A stretch of 62,222 bases of DNA from JBMOOG01 sp049324535 (GCA_049324535.1 JBMOOG010000022.1:1-62222), one strand, 5' to 3'. Counted from the stretch's first letter, positions 40,531-49,238 are shown. Notes: generated by a model from the sequence alone, not told the origin. Numbers and translations are program-made.

Positions 40531-41388
40531 TCAGGGCGCCGGCAGGACGGTCTGCGGCACCCGCATGAGCGCGCAGTCCTCGGCGCCGGGGACACGGGTG
40601 ATGCAGGGTTCCAGAAGGGCGGCCCGCACGAAGTCGGGGATATGCGGCTCGGGGGCAAAGGGGTCGGCGGAAAGCCGGGCCTCGAAGGCGGCGTTGTCCC
40701 GGACCGGATCCGCGCTGATCGGCCCGTCGCGCAGCAGCACGACCGGCGAGGCGGTCGGCACCAGTATCTGGTCGGACGGCCCGACGATGATGCCGCTGAT
40801 GACCTGGGCCAGGGGCTGCTGACCGGCGTTGGTCATTATGAACAGCATCGCCTGGAACCGTCTCTCGGCAAGCTGGACATAGAGCCGGTCCAGAAGCAGA
40901 AGCGCCCAGCCGCGGAACTCGAATCCGTCGGCCCCGTAGCGGACCTCGATCAGCCCCCCCGCGGGACGCATCATCAGCGACATGCGCGCGATCTGGCCCG
41001 GGCGGGTGAAGGCGTAGTAGTACGCGTGGTAGTGGCCGAAATATTCCTCACCGCGCCGCGCCGTCTCCTGCCGCGCATCCGTGACGAGACCGAAGGGAAC
41101 CGTGAGGGTCTCCTCCGCGGCCGATCCGGACGCGGGCGCCACCGCCGACAGGCCGAGGGCCGCACGAAAGGCCTCGTCCGACTCGAAGGCCAGCGCGGTG
41201 AAGCCCGTCGCATGGCGGGCGAGTTCCGCCGAAATCCGGGCGAGGTTGTGGCTGCCGGGCCGCGCCTTGCCCGCAAGCCATCGCGACACCACCGACTTGT
41301 CCACGCCGACCCGCGCCCCGAACGCCCCGGGCGAGAGGTTCGTGGCCTTGAGCGCAAGCCTGAGGCGGTCGGCGAAATCGTCGGTCAT
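40531..41388 (-). CDS. XRE-family transcriptional regulator
   Basis: This 285-aa protein has an N-terminal Cro/C1-type helix-turn-helix (FADRLRLALKATNLSPGAFGARVGVDKSVVSRWLAGKARPGSHNLARISAEL, residues 4-56). A C-terminal region of about 200 aa without a known domain follows, including EEYFGHYHAYYYAFTRPGQIARMSLMMRP and AMLFIMTNAGQQPLAQVISGIIVGPSDQILVPTASPVVLLR, which may bind a ligand. ATG 41388 is taken; three extra codons are possible. It is divergent from a DUF1127 gene, with four TGCAAC motifs in the shared intergenic region that may be its operators. Confidence 0.85.
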   Translation of the reverse strand: MTDDFADRLRLALKATNLSPGAFGARVGVDKSVVSRWLAGKARPGSHNLARISAELARHATGFTALAFESDEAFRAALGLSAVAPASGSAAEETLTVPFGLVTDARQETARRGEEYFGHYHAYYYAFTRPGQIARMSLMMRPAGGLIEVRYGADGFEFRGWALLLLDRLYVQLAERRFQAMLFIMTNAGQQPLAQVISGIIVGPSDQILVPTASPVVLLRDGPISADPVRDNAAFEARLSADPFAPEPHIPDFVRAALLEPCITRVPGAEDCALMRVPQTVLPAP

Positions 41389-41475
41389 CGCTCGCACCGT
41401 GGATCACGGGTCCCGCCTCGTCGCACGCCCGACGGTGATCCGCGTCACCGGCCGGTCCGGCGCACAGACCAAGCG

Positions 41476-41531
41476 TGCAACAGGATGCAACTCTCCGTCA
41501 TCCGATGCAACCGCCCGCCGGGCGATGCAAC
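41476..41531. promoter_or_regulatory. Helically phased TGCAAC array between XRE regulator and DUF1127 gene
   Basis: TGCAAC occurs at 41476-41481, 41486-41491, 41506-41511 and 41526-41531, that is at spacings of 10, 20 and 20 bp, all on one face of the helix. The last three are the longer GATGCAAC. This is typical of an operator array for a cooperatively binding regulator, most simply the adjacent XRE protein. Confidence 0.6.
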
Positions 41532-41638
41532 GGCCCTGGCGCGACATTTTGTGTATTCCGTCTGCACCGCCGCCGATCCGTGACGCAACGTCAGGGCCGC
41601 CCGGCGCGAAGGATTGTTTTTCACCAAGGAATTTCCCG

Positions 41639-41893
41639 ATGACCATTGCCATGACCAACCGCGCCGCGGCCACCTGCCCCAACCGGGGGCCGCGGCGGCA
41701 TTTCACCCCGACCGCGGACAGCCGGGGGATGCTCCACGCGCTCACCCGCCGCCTGTCCACCCTGGCCAGGGATCGTGCCCAACAGAAGCGCGTGCGCCGG
41801 GAACTGGAGTCTCTGCTTCAGGCCGATGACCATATTCTTCGCGACATCGGCGTTTCCCGACACGACCTGCGGCGGGCCCTGATGGGCTGCTGA
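41639..41893 (+). CDS. DUF1127 domain-containing small protein
   Basis: This 84-aa basic protein ends in a YjiS-like DUF1127 segment (RRELESLLQADDHILRDIGVSRHDLRRALMG). The N-terminal half is low-complexity. In Rhodobacter and Agrobacterium, short DUF1127 proteins bind RNA or affect phosphate and stress-related sRNA turnover; that is family knowledge, not seen here. ATG 41639 lacks a classic ribosome site apart from AAGGA 10 bp upstream. Confidence 0.82.
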   Translation: MTIAMTNRAAATCPNRGPRRHFTPTADSRGMLHALTRRLSTLARDRAQQKRVRRELESLLQADDHILRDIGVSRHDLRRALMGC

Positions 41894-41947
41894 CCGGGCG
41901 CGGGGGCGGGAACCCGACGGCTCTTCGGCGGAGCCGTCCCGCCCGCC

Positions 41948-42364
41948 TCAGGTCCGGCGCAGGCGGATCACCACGTCCACACGCGAAATCTCGGCCCCGG
42001 CCGGCGCATCGGGGATGCGGGCGATTTCCAGGCCCTCCTTCGGCGCGTCGGTCAGGATCGCCTCGTCCTCCCAATAGAAGTGTGGGTGATCGTCGAGGCG
42101 CGTGTCGAAGTAGGACCGGGATCCATCGACAAAGATTTCGGTCATCAGCCCGGCGTCGCAGAACGCCCGAAGCGTGTTGTAGACGGTCGCGAGCGACACC
42201 TTCTCGCCGTGGTCGCGGGCGGCAACGTAGAGGCTTTCGGCCGTGACGTGGCGATCGTTGCCGTCGCCGACCAGAAGGGCGGCCAGCGCAAGCCGCTGCC
42301 GCGTCGGGCGCAGACCCGCACGGGAAAGCCACGCGCTTCCGCGTTCAGTCGCCGTCGCCTGCAT
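41948..42364 (-). CDS. irr: Fur-family iron response regulator (Irr-type)
   Basis: This 138-aa winged-helix regulator has GLRPTRQRLALAALLVG, VTAESLYVAARDHGEKVSLATVYNTLRAFCDAGLMTEI and a DDHPHFYWEDEAI metal site, fitting the Irr branch that sits beside fabA in this group. The ATG at 42397 would be 11 codons earlier, but its bases are part of a TATAATG -10 element, so I chose ATG 42364. No haem-regulatory GCPWHD motif is present. Irr senses haem/iron status and represses or activates iron genes. Confidence 0.85.
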   Translation of the reverse strand: MQATATERGSAWLSRAGLRPTRQRLALAALLVGDGNDRHVTAESLYVAARDHGEKVSLATVYNTLRAFCDAGLMTEIFVDGSRSYFDTRLDDHPHFYWEDEAILTDAPKEGLEIARIPDAPAGAEISRVDVVIRLRRT

Positions 42365-42395
42365 CCAGCCGAACCGTCCAACAAAGCCTTTGGAC

Positions 42396-42425
42396 ATTAT
42401 ACGGCCGGTCCCGCGCCGGATTCAA
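42396..42425 (-). promoter_or_regulatory. Predicted irr promoter
   Basis: TTGAAT (42425-42420) and TATAAT (42401-42396) are 18 bp apart on the minus strand. CCAA and TTGG form the ends of an imperfect repeat just downstream (42379-42394), which could be an operator at the transcription start. Confidence 0.65.
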
Positions 42426-42530
42426 CCGCCTTCCGATGCCGGTCCGCGGTTGCCCGGCCGGGCCTGCCGCACTTGCCCTGACGCAAGCCCGGATGCTAGA
42501 CGGGTCGGCAACGGAATGTCAGGGGACACG

Positions 42531-43040
42531 ATGGCCGATTATCCCACCAGCTTCGGCAAGGACGACCTGTTGAAATGCGCGCGGGGCGAGCTGTTCGGAC
42601 CGGGCAACGCGCAGCTGCCCGAACCGCCGATGCTGATGATGGACCGCATCACCGAGATCTCGGCCGATGGCGGCGAACACGGGCGCGGCCATGTGGTGGC
42701 CGAGTTCGACATCCACCCGGACCTGTGGTTCTTCAAGTGCCATTTCCCCGGCAATCCGATCATGCCGGGCTGCCTCGGGCTTGACGGCCTGTGGCAGCTT
42801 ACCGGCTTCAACCTCGGCTGGCGCGGCTGGGAAGGGCGCGGCTACGCGCTGGGCGTGGGCGAGGTCAAGCTGACCGGGATGGTCCGCCCCGACCGCAGGC
42901 TGATCCGCTATTTCGTCGATTTCACCAAGGCCGTGCAGACACGACGTCTGACGATGGGGGTGGCCGACGGCCGGGTTGAGGCCGATGGCGAGACCATCTA
43001 TCTGGTCAAGGACATGAAGGTCGCACTGTCCGCGAGCTGA
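42531..43040 (+). CDS. fabA: 3-hydroxydecanoyl-ACP dehydratase/isomerase
   Basis: This 169-aa bifunctional enzyme introduces the cis double bond in anaerobic-type unsaturated fatty acid synthesis. The catalytic His is in WFFKCHFPGNPIMPGCLGLDGLWQL with the conserved Asp. MADYPTSFGKDDLLKCARGELFGPGNAQLP is the usual start; ATG 42531 follows AGGGGA. fabB and fabI follow at 23 and 6 bp, forming an operon divergent from irr. Confidence 0.97.
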   Translation: MADYPTSFGKDDLLKCARGELFGPGNAQLPEPPMLMMDRITEISADGGEHGRGHVVAEFDIHPDLWFFKCHFPGNPIMPGCLGLDGLWQLTGFNLGWRGWEGRGYALGVGEVKLTGMVRPDRRLIRYFVDFTKAVQTRRLTMGVADGRVEADGETIYLVKDMKVALSAS

Positions 43041-43063
43041 TCCGCGACAGAGGAGGGTTCACG

Positions 43064-44293
43064 ATGCGCCGTGTCGTCATCACCGGTCTGGGCATCATCT
43101 CGCCCATCGGCAATTCCGCCGCCGAGGTCGAGGCCAGCCTGCGCGCGGGCCGTTCGGGCATCGTCTTCGCCGAAGACTACGCCGAACACGGATTCCGCAG
43201 CCAGGTGAAGGGCCAGCCGCAGATCGTGCTGGAGGACCACATCGACAAGCGCAACCTGCGCTTCATGGGTCCGGGCGCGGCCTACAACTTCCTGGCCATG
43301 GAACAGGCGATCGCGGATTCCGGGCTTGAGGAAAGCGACGTGTCGAACCCGCGTTCGGGCCTCATCATGGGGTCGGGCGGGCCGTCCACGTCGAACTTCT
43401 TCGAGGCGCACCGGATCGTCATGGAAAAGGGCAGCCCCAAGCGGATGGGCCCGTTCATGGTCACGCGCTGCATGTCGTCCACCAACTCGGCCTGCCTGGC
43501 GACGCCCTTCAGGATCAAGGGCGTGAACTACTCGATCACCTCGGCCTGCTCGACCAGCGCCCATTGCATCGGCAACGGTGTCGAGCTGATCCAGATGGGC
43601 AAGCAGGACATCGTCTTCGCCGGCGGCGGCGAAGAGCTTGACTGGACGCTGTCCTGCCTCTTCGACGCGATGGGCGCCATGTCGTCGAAATACAACGACG
43701 CCCCGCAGACGGCCTCGCGCCCCTATGACGCGACCCGCGACGGCTTCGTCATCGCCGGCGGCGGCGGCGTGGTGGTGCTCGAGGAGCTGTCGCACGCCCT
43801 TGCCCGCGGCGCGAAGATCTATGCCGAAGTCACCGGCTACGGCGCCACCTCGGACGGCTACGACATGGTCGCACCCTCGGGCGAGGGCGGCGAGCGCGCG
43901 ATGCGGCTTGCGGTCTCGACGCTGCCGGAAGGACGGCGGATCGACTATATCAACGCGCACGGCACCTCGACCGTCGTGGGCGACGTGACCGAGATCGAGG
44001 CCATCCGGCGCATCTTCGGCGAGGGATCGACCCCGCCGGTGTCGTCCACCAAGTCGCTGACCGGCCACAGCCTGGGCGCGACCGGCGTGCACGAGGCGAT
44101 CTATTCGCTTCTGATGATGCAGGGCAACTTCATCGCCGCCTCGGCCAATGTCGTGACGCTCGATCCGGCGCTGAAGCCCGACGAGATCGTGACCGAGTTG
44201 CGCGAGGGGGTCGATATCGACTCGGTCCTGTCCAACAGCTTCGGCTTCGGCGGCACCAACGCCACGCTGGTGATGAGCAAGTATCGCGGGTGA
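43064..44293 (+). CDS. fabB: 3-oxoacyl-ACP synthase I
   Basis: This 409-aa condensing enzyme elongates unsaturated acyl-ACPs. The nucleophile Cys162 lies in ITSACSTSAHCIG, and the two His are in NAHGTSTVVGD and SLTGHSLGATG. ATG 43064 follows AGGAGGG. It works with FabA, whose gene lies immediately upstream. Confidence 0.97.
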   Translation: MRRVVITGLGIISPIGNSAAEVEASLRAGRSGIVFAEDYAEHGFRSQVKGQPQIVLEDHIDKRNLRFMGPGAAYNFLAMEQAIADSGLEESDVSNPRSGLIMGSGGPSTSNFFEAHRIVMEKGSPKRMGPFMVTRCMSSTNSACLATPFRIKGVNYSITSACSTSAHCIGNGVELIQMGKQDIVFAGGGEELDWTLSCLFDAMGAMSSKYNDAPQTASRPYDATRDGFVIAGGGGVVVLEELSHALARGAKIYAEVTGYGATSDGYDMVAPSGEGGERAMRLAVSTLPEGRRIDYINAHGTSTVVGDVTEIEAIRRIFGEGSTPPVSSTKSLTGHSLGATGVHEAIYSLLMMQGNFIAASANVVTLDPALKPDEIVTELREGVDIDSVLSNSFGFGGTNATLVMSKYRG

Positions 44294-44299
44294 CGTGAC

Positions 44300-45088
44300 A
44301 TGGCCGATCTGATGAAGGGCAGGCGCGGGCTGGTGATGGGCGTGGCCAACGAGCGCTCGATCGCCTGGGGCATCGCGAAGGCGCTGCACGACGAGGGGGC
44401 CGAGCTCGCCTTTTCCTATCAGGGCGAGGCCTTCGGCAAGCGGGTCGAGCCGCTCGCCGCCTCGGTCGGTTCGGATTTCCTGGTTGATGTGGATGTCACC
44501 GACGATGCGAGCCTTGACGCCTGTTTCACGGCGCTGAAGGCGCGCTGGGGCACGATGGACTTCCTGGTCCACGCCATCGCCTATTCCGACAAGAACGAGC
44601 TGACCGGGCGGTTCATCAACACCTCGCGCGGGAACTTCAGCCATTCGCTGGCCATCTCCTGCTATTCCTTCATCGACGTGTCGCGGCGCGCCTCCGAACT
44701 GATGCCCGACGGTGGCAGCCTGATCACGCTGACCTACGCCGGGTCGAACCGGGTCACGCCCAACTACAACGTCATGGGCGTCGCGAAGGCCGCGCTGGAG
44801 AGTGCCACACGCTATCTCGCCAACGACCTCGGCCCGCAGAAGATCCGCGTCAACGCGATCTCGCCCGGACCGATGAAGACGCTGGCCGGCGCCGCCATCG
44901 GGGGCGCTCGCGCCACCTTCCGCCACACCGAAGCCAACGCGCCCCTGCGCCAGAACGCGACGCTCGAGGCGATCGGCGGCACCGCGGTCTGGCTCTGCTC
45001 GGACTACGGCGCCTGCACGACCGGCGAGATCGTGCACGTCGATTGCGGCTTCCATGTGCTCGGGATGCCGCAGCAGGACAACCTCTGA
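44300..45088 (+). CDS. fabI: Enoyl-ACP reductase (NADH)
   Basis: This 262-aa short-chain dehydrogenase performs the last step of fatty acid elongation. It has the NAD site GRRGLVMGVANERSIAWGIAK and the catalytic Tyr156 and Lys163 in NYNVMGVAK, with Tyr146 before. It lies 6 bp after fabB. The type is the triclosan-sensitive FabI class by motif. Confidence 0.96.
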   Translation: MADLMKGRRGLVMGVANERSIAWGIAKALHDEGAELAFSYQGEAFGKRVEPLAASVGSDFLVDVDVTDDASLDACFTALKARWGTMDFLVHAIAYSDKNELTGRFINTSRGNFSHSLAISCYSFIDVSRRASELMPDGGSLITLTYAGSNRVTPNYNVMGVAKAALESATRYLANDLGPQKIRVNAISPGPMKTLAGAAIGGARATFRHTEANAPLRQNATLEAIGGTAVWLCSDYGACTTGEIVHVDCGFHVLGMPQQDNL

Positions 45089-45098
45089 ACGCCCCGGT

Positions 45099-45671
45099 TC
45101 AGCGCCGCTCGCGCAGGCGGGCCTCCTCGTGGCGATAGCCTTCGGCATCGCCGAAGTCGGCAAAATCGTCATAGAGATCATGCGGATCCCGCGGCCGGCG
45201 CGCGTGCTTGATCGGGCACCAGTAGGCTTCGGTCCGCCCCGCGATCTCGCGCACATAGGACACGAGCCCGTTCGCGTAGCCGCAATAGACGCAGTTGAGC
45301 TTTTCCAGCCCGTTCAGATAGGCCAGATGCTGGCGGTCGATCACGATGTGGTCGCGCCGGCGCACCTTGCGGATCCCGTAGACCGGAAAGCAGACCGCCT
45401 GGTAAAGCGTCACGAACAGGTCGAGGAGCACGAACGGCAGGATGAGCACGTAGATGAACGGCGCGGTCAGCACGATGAAGAGCCGGGCCCCGCGGACATA
45501 GCGCACCAACCCGACCCGCAGCGCCAGATGGCGCCGGCGCACCTCGTCCTCGAAGACCGCGCGGCCGTGTTCGAGGCGATACTGCCATCGGGCACGACGC
45601 GCCTCGATCCCGGCCTCGACCCCGGCGCGCAACTCCGCGACACGCCGGCGCAGTTCGTCAAGCTCGCTCAT
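45099..45671 (-). CDS. Hypothetical membrane protein with CxxC motif
   Basis: This 190-aa protein has a helical N-terminus (MSELDELRRRVAELRAGVEAGIEARRARW), a hydrophobic segment spanning about residues 60-90 that can form two membrane helices, and a C-terminal region with NCVYCGYANGLVSYVREIAGRTEAYWCPIKHARR. The CxxC plus a later Cys and His could bind metal. No family name is assigned, though similar proteins are common in Rhodobacterales. ATG 45671 is the conserved-looking start. It is convergent with fabI. Confidence 0.75.
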   Translation of the reverse strand: MSELDELRRRVAELRAGVEAGIEARRARWQYRLEHGRAVFEDEVRRRHLALRVGLVRYVRGARLFIVLTAPFIYVLILPFVLLDLFVTLYQAVCFPVYGIRKVRRRDHIVIDRQHLAYLNGLEKLNCVYCGYANGLVSYVREIAGRTEAYWCPIKHARRPRDPHDLYDDFADFGDAEGYRHEEARLRERR

Positions 45672-45778
45672 CGCTGTTCTCCCCCTCGGTCCAGATGACC
45701 ACAGGACCCGCATCCCGCCAAGCCCCCCTTCCGCCCGCCCGGGCTTCATGCCAACGTCGCGCAGGAGGAGTATCCGGG

Positions 45779-46462
45779 ATGTCCTGTTCGGTCTGCGTCT
45801 TCGATGCCTATGGCACCCTGTTCGATGTGGCCGGCGCCGCCCGAACGGCGGCCGCCGACGGCGCGCACCCGGCGCTGGGCACCGACTGGCCGGCGCTGGC
45901 CGAGGACTGGCGCCGCAAGCAGCTCGAATATTCGTGGCTTCGCGCGATCCTCGGCGCGCACGCGGATTTCTGGCAGGTGACGGCCGACGCCCTCGACTGG
46001 GCGCTCGAGGCGCGCGGCCTGGCCGATCCGGCGCTGCGGGAACGGCTTCTCGGCCTCTACCGCGAACTCCCGGCCTATCCCGAGGTCCCCGGCGCGCTGG
46101 ACGGGCTGAAGGCGCGCGGCATCGCCACCGCGATCCTGTCGAACGGAAGCCCCGGGATGCTGGCGGATGCCGTCCGCTCCGCGGGGCTTGCGCACCGCCT
46201 CGACGCGGTCCTGTCGGTCGAGGCGGCGGGGGTCTTCAAACCGGCGGCCCGGGTCTATGCCCTGGTGACCGAACGCTACGCCTGCGCCGCGGGCGACGTC
46301 CTCTTCGTCTCGTCGAACGGCTGGGACGTGGCGGGGGCCGCGGCCTTCGGCTTCCGCACGCTCTGGGTCAACCGGGGCGGTCAGCCCGTCGACCGGCTGC
46401 CCGGCCGTCCCGATCGTGTCGCCCCCGACCTCACCTCCCTGCCGGAGCTTGCCAGCCGATGA
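45779..46462 (+). CDS. Haloacid dehalogenase, type II (L-2-haloacid dehalogenase family)
   Basis: This 227-aa HAD enzyme shows the L-2-haloacid dehalogenase residues: nucleophile Asp9 in VFDAYGTLFD, Thr13, Ser121-Asn122 (ILSNGSPG), Lys154 and Tyr160 (VFKPAARVY), and SSNGWDVAGA (Asn180, Asp183). It would hydrolyse 2-haloalkanoates to hydroxy acids; related enzymes of unknown substrate share these residues. ATG 45779 follows GAGGAG. Its stop overlaps the next gene's ATG (ATGA). Confidence 0.88.
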   Translation: MSCSVCVFDAYGTLFDVAGAARTAAADGAHPALGTDWPALAEDWRRKQLEYSWLRAILGAHADFWQVTADALDWALEARGLADPALRERLLGLYRELPAYPEVPGALDGLKARGIATAILSNGSPGMLADAVRSAGLAHRLDAVLSVEAAGVFKPAARVYALVTERYACAAGDVLFVSSNGWDVAGAAAFGFRTLWVNRGGQPVDRLPGRPDRVAPDLTSLPELASR

Positions 46463-47289
46463 CCCTCCGCACCTTCACCGCTTCGGACGGCGCGCGCATC
46501 GCCTATCGCGACGAGGGCAGCGGGCCCGCGCTTCTCTGCCTTGCGGGCCTGACCCGCAACGGGCGCGACTTCGACTACCTCGCCCCGCATCTGCTGCCGC
46601 TGCGCATGATCCGCATGGACTACCGGGGACGCGGCGAGTCGCAGTGGACCGGGGCCGCAACCTACACCATCCCGCGCGAGGCGCAGGATGCGGTCGAACT
46701 GCTCGACCACCTCGGCATTGCCCGCGCGGCGCTTCTGGGGACCTCGCGCGGCGGGCTGATCGGCATGGCGCTTGCGGCCACGGCCCATGGCCGGCTGGCG
46801 GGGCTCTGCCTCAACGACGTCGGGCCGGTGCTGGAACGGGGCGACCTTGGCCGCATCCAGGACTACGTGGGCCGCAACCCCGCCGCGCCCGACATGGACA
46901 CGCTGGTCGCCCGCCTGCCCGCGGCGATGCCGGGATTTGCCAGCGTGCCCGCCGACCGCTGGCACGCCCATGCCGAGAGGAGCTATGTCGTGACGCCCGA
47001 GGGCCTGCGGATCAACTACGATCCGGCCCTGCGCGACGCCTTCCTCGCCGCGATGGCCGCCCCCGAGGCCGATCTCTGGCCACTCTTCGACGCCGGCGCG
47101 GGCCTGCCGCTGGCGCTGATCCGCGGCGCGAATTCGGGCCTGCTCTCGCGCGAGACCGCGCGCGAAATGCAACGCCGCCGCCCCGACATGATCCTGGCCG
47201 AGATCCCCGACCGCGGCCACACACCCTTCCTCGACGAGCCGCAGGCCGTCGCGGCGATCCGGGCCTGGCTCGGCCTCTGCTTTCCCTGA
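46459..47289 (+). CDS. Alpha/beta hydrolase
   Basis: This 276-aa hydrolase has the nucleophile Ser96 in LLGTSRGGLIG, with DYRGRGES before it and a C-terminal His in EIPDRGHTPFLDEP. Substrate specificity is not clear; related sequences act on esters or C-C bonds of ring-cleavage products. The start overlaps the dehalogenase stop by ATGA, indicating coupled translation. Confidence 0.88.
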   Translation: MTLRTFTASDGARIAYRDEGSGPALLCLAGLTRNGRDFDYLAPHLLPLRMIRMDYRGRGESQWTGAATYTIPREAQDAVELLDHLGIARAALLGTSRGGLIGMALAATAHGRLAGLCLNDVGPVLERGDLGRIQDYVGRNPAAPDMDTLVARLPAAMPGFASVPADRWHAHAERSYVVTPEGLRINYDPALRDAFLAAMAAPEADLWPLFDAGAGLPLALIRGANSGLLSRETAREMQRRRPDMILAEIPDRGHTPFLDEPQAVAAIRAWLGLCFP

Positions 47290-47297
47290 CCGCCGCG

Positions 47298-47332
47298 TCT
47301 CACTGGTCCAAATATCCCCGCCGGAGGCCCCG
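47298..47332 (+). repeat. Dispersed intergenic repeat, short copy C
   Basis: It contains GGTCCAAATATCCCCGCCGG, the same 20 bases as copy B near 26836, between the hydrolase and the PLP dehydratase genes. It lies in the only sizeable gap of this operon. Confidence 0.6.
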
Positions 47333-47361
47333 GCCGCCCGCCCGACCGCCGAAAGGTTCCG

Positions 47362-48351
47362 ATGACCGACATCCGCATGATCGAAGCCGCCCGCGACCGC
47401 ATCGGGTCCGAAGCGCGCCGCACCCCGCTCCTGTCCTCGCCGGCGCTCGACGGGCTGGCTGGCCGCCGGGTGCTGGTCAAGGCGGAATGCCTGCAGCACA
47501 CCGGCTCGTTCAAGCTGCGCGGTGGCTGGTCGGCGGTCTCGGCGCTCACGCCCGCGGCGCGGGCGCAGGGCGTCATCGCCTACTCCTCGGGCAACCACGC
47601 GCAGGGGGTGGCCCTGGCCGCGGCCCGGCACGGCGCGCCCTGCGTGATCGTGATGCCCGCCGATGCCCCGCGGCTCAAGATCGACAACACCCGCGCGCTC
47701 GGGGCCGAGGTGGTGCTCTACGACCGCGCGACCGATGACCGCGACGCGATCGGCCGGTCGATCGCCGATGCGCGCGGGCTCACGCTGATCCCGCCCTTCG
47801 ACGATCCGCAGGTCATCGCGGGCCAGGGCACGGTCGGCCTCGAGCTGGCCGAACAGGCGGCCGAGGCAGGCGTGAGGCAGGCCGATGTCCTCGTCTGCGC
47901 CGGCGGCGGCGGGCTTGCCTCGGGCATCGCGCTCGCGCTCGAGGCGCGCGCGCCGGGGCTGCGCGTGCGCACCGCCGAGCCCGAAGGCTTCGACGACTGG
48001 GCGCGGTCGCTCGCCGCCGGCCGACCACTGCGAAACGACCGCCTGTCGGGCTCGGTCTGCGATGCGATCGTGACGCCCGAACCCGGCCGCCTCACCTTCC
48101 CGATCCTTTCGCGGCTCGCAGGCCCCGGACTCGCGGTCCGCGACGACGAGGCGCTCCACGCCGTCGCCATCGCCGCTGCGCGGCTGAAGCTCGTCGTCGA
48201 GCCGGGCGGCGCGGTCGCGCTCGCGGCCGCGCTCTTCCGCCGGGACGCGATCGCGGGCGACACGGTCATCGTCGTGGCCACCGGCGGCAACATCGACCCC
48301 GCGATCCTCGCGCGCGCGCTCGATCGCTTCGGAACGGGAGACCAGACATGA
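47362..48351 (+). CDS. PLP-dependent threonine/serine dehydratase-family protein
   Basis: This 329-aa enzyme of fold type II has the PLP lysine K51 in HTGSFKLRGG, SSGNHAQGVALAA, the phosphate loop CAGGGGLASG and VVATGGNID. It lacks the regulatory ACT domain of biosynthetic IlvA, so it is a catabolic-type threonine dehydratase, serine racemase/dehydratase or 3-hydroxyaspartate ammonia-lyase. The following gene starts in its stop codon (ATGA). Confidence 0.9.
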   Translation: MTDIRMIEAARDRIGSEARRTPLLSSPALDGLAGRRVLVKAECLQHTGSFKLRGGWSAVSALTPAARAQGVIAYSSGNHAQGVALAAARHGAPCVIVMPADAPRLKIDNTRALGAEVVLYDRATDDRDAIGRSIADARGLTLIPPFDDPQVIAGQGTVGLELAEQAAEAGVRQADVLVCAGGGGLASGIALALEARAPGLRVRTAEPEGFDDWARSLAAGRPLRNDRLSGSVCDAIVTPEPGRLTFPILSRLAGPGLAVRDDEALHAVAIAAARLKLVVEPGGAVALAAALFRRDAIAGDTVIVVATGGNIDPAILARALDRFGTGDQT

Positions 48352-49238
48352 ACATCCTCGATCTGGGGGACGTGGCCCTCCACTGGCGCGAGGACGGCGA
48401 CCCTTCGGGCGCGCCGGTCGTGTTCTCGAACGCGCTCGGCACCGATCTCCGGCTCTGGGACAAGGTGGTGGCGCGGCTTCCGGCCGGCTACCGGCTGATC
48501 CGCTACGACGCGCGCGGGCACGGGCTCTCGTCCTGCCCGCCCGGGCCCTACGGCATGGGCACCCTCGTGCGCGACGCCGAGCGTCTGATCGAGCGGCTGG
48601 ACGCGGGACCCTGCGTGTTCGTCGGCCTCTCGATCGGCGGCATGGTCGGGCAGGCGCTGGCGGTCAAGCGGCTTGACCTCGTGCGGGCGCTCGTACTGTC
48701 GAACACCGCCGTCAAGATCGCCACCGCGCAGATCTGGGCGGACCGCATCAGTGCCGTGCGCACGGGCGGTCTCGAGGCGGTGGCCGAGGCGACCCTCGAC
48801 CGCTGGTTCCCGAAGCCCTTCCGGACCACGCCCGAGGTGCAGGGATGGCGCGCCATGCTCACCCGCCAGCCGGTCGAGGGCTGGGCGGGCTGTGCGGCCG
48901 CGATCGCCGGCACCGACCTGATGACCCCCACCTCGGGGCTGCGCCTGCCGACGCTGGTCCTCGCCGGCGCCCAGGACGGGTCCACGCCCGCCGATCTCGT
49001 GCGCGAGACCGCGGACCTGATCCCCGGCGCGCGCTTCCATCTGATCCGGGGCGCGGGGCACCTGCCCTGCGTCGACCGGCCCGACGAGTATGCGACGGTG
49101 CTCGGGGATTTCCTCGCGTCGGTCGGTCACGGGATGGGGTCCGCCGGACACGGCCACCCGCATCACGACCATGACCACGACCACGACCATGACCACGACG
49201 CGGACGGGCACACTCACGCGCCGCGCCGCAGGCCATGA
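48348..49238 (+). CDS. 3-oxoadipate enol-lactonase-like hydrolase with His/Asp-rich tail
   Basis: This 296-aa alpha/beta hydrolase resembles PcaD: VVFSNALGTDLRLWDKV, RYDARGHGLSS, nucleophile Ser95 in GLSIGGMVGQ, Asp in GAQDGSTP and His in GAGHLPCVDRP. The enzyme body ends near residue 260, as usual. It is followed by about 36 extra residues rich in HD repeats (HPHHDHDHDHDHDHDAD), a likely metal-binding tail not typical of the family. The usual protocatechuate partners pcaB/pcaC are absent here, so the exact substrate is uncertain. Confidence 0.85.
   Translation: MNILDLGDVALHWREDGDPSGAPVVFSNALGTDLRLWDKVVARLPAGYRLIRYDARGHGLSSCPPGPYGMGTLVRDAERLIERLDAGPCVFVGLSIGGMVGQALAVKRLDLVRALVLSNTAVKIATAQIWADRISAVRTGGLEAVAEATLDRWFPKPFRTTPEVQGWRAMLTRQPVEGWAGCAAAIAGTDLMTPTSGLRLPTLVLAGAQDGSTPADLVRETADLIPGARFHLIRGAGHLPCVDRPDEYATVLGDFLASVGHGMGSAGHGHPHHDHDHDHDHDHDADGHTHAPRRRP
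49161..49200 (+). repeat. CAYGAC hexanucleotide tandem repeat encoding (HD)n
   Basis: About six tandem units of CAYGAC encode the His-Asp run in the enol-lactonase-like tail. Copy number could vary between strains. Confidence 0.7.

Noticed and set aside
38124..40568. An open frame of 814 codons opposite miaB and overlapping the 39628 gene
   Set aside because: MiaB is unmistakable on the minus strand, and this frame is a codon-bias shadow.
42365..42397. ATG 42397 as the irr start
   Set aside because: Its bases belong to the -10 element TATAATG, so the codon would not be in the transcript.
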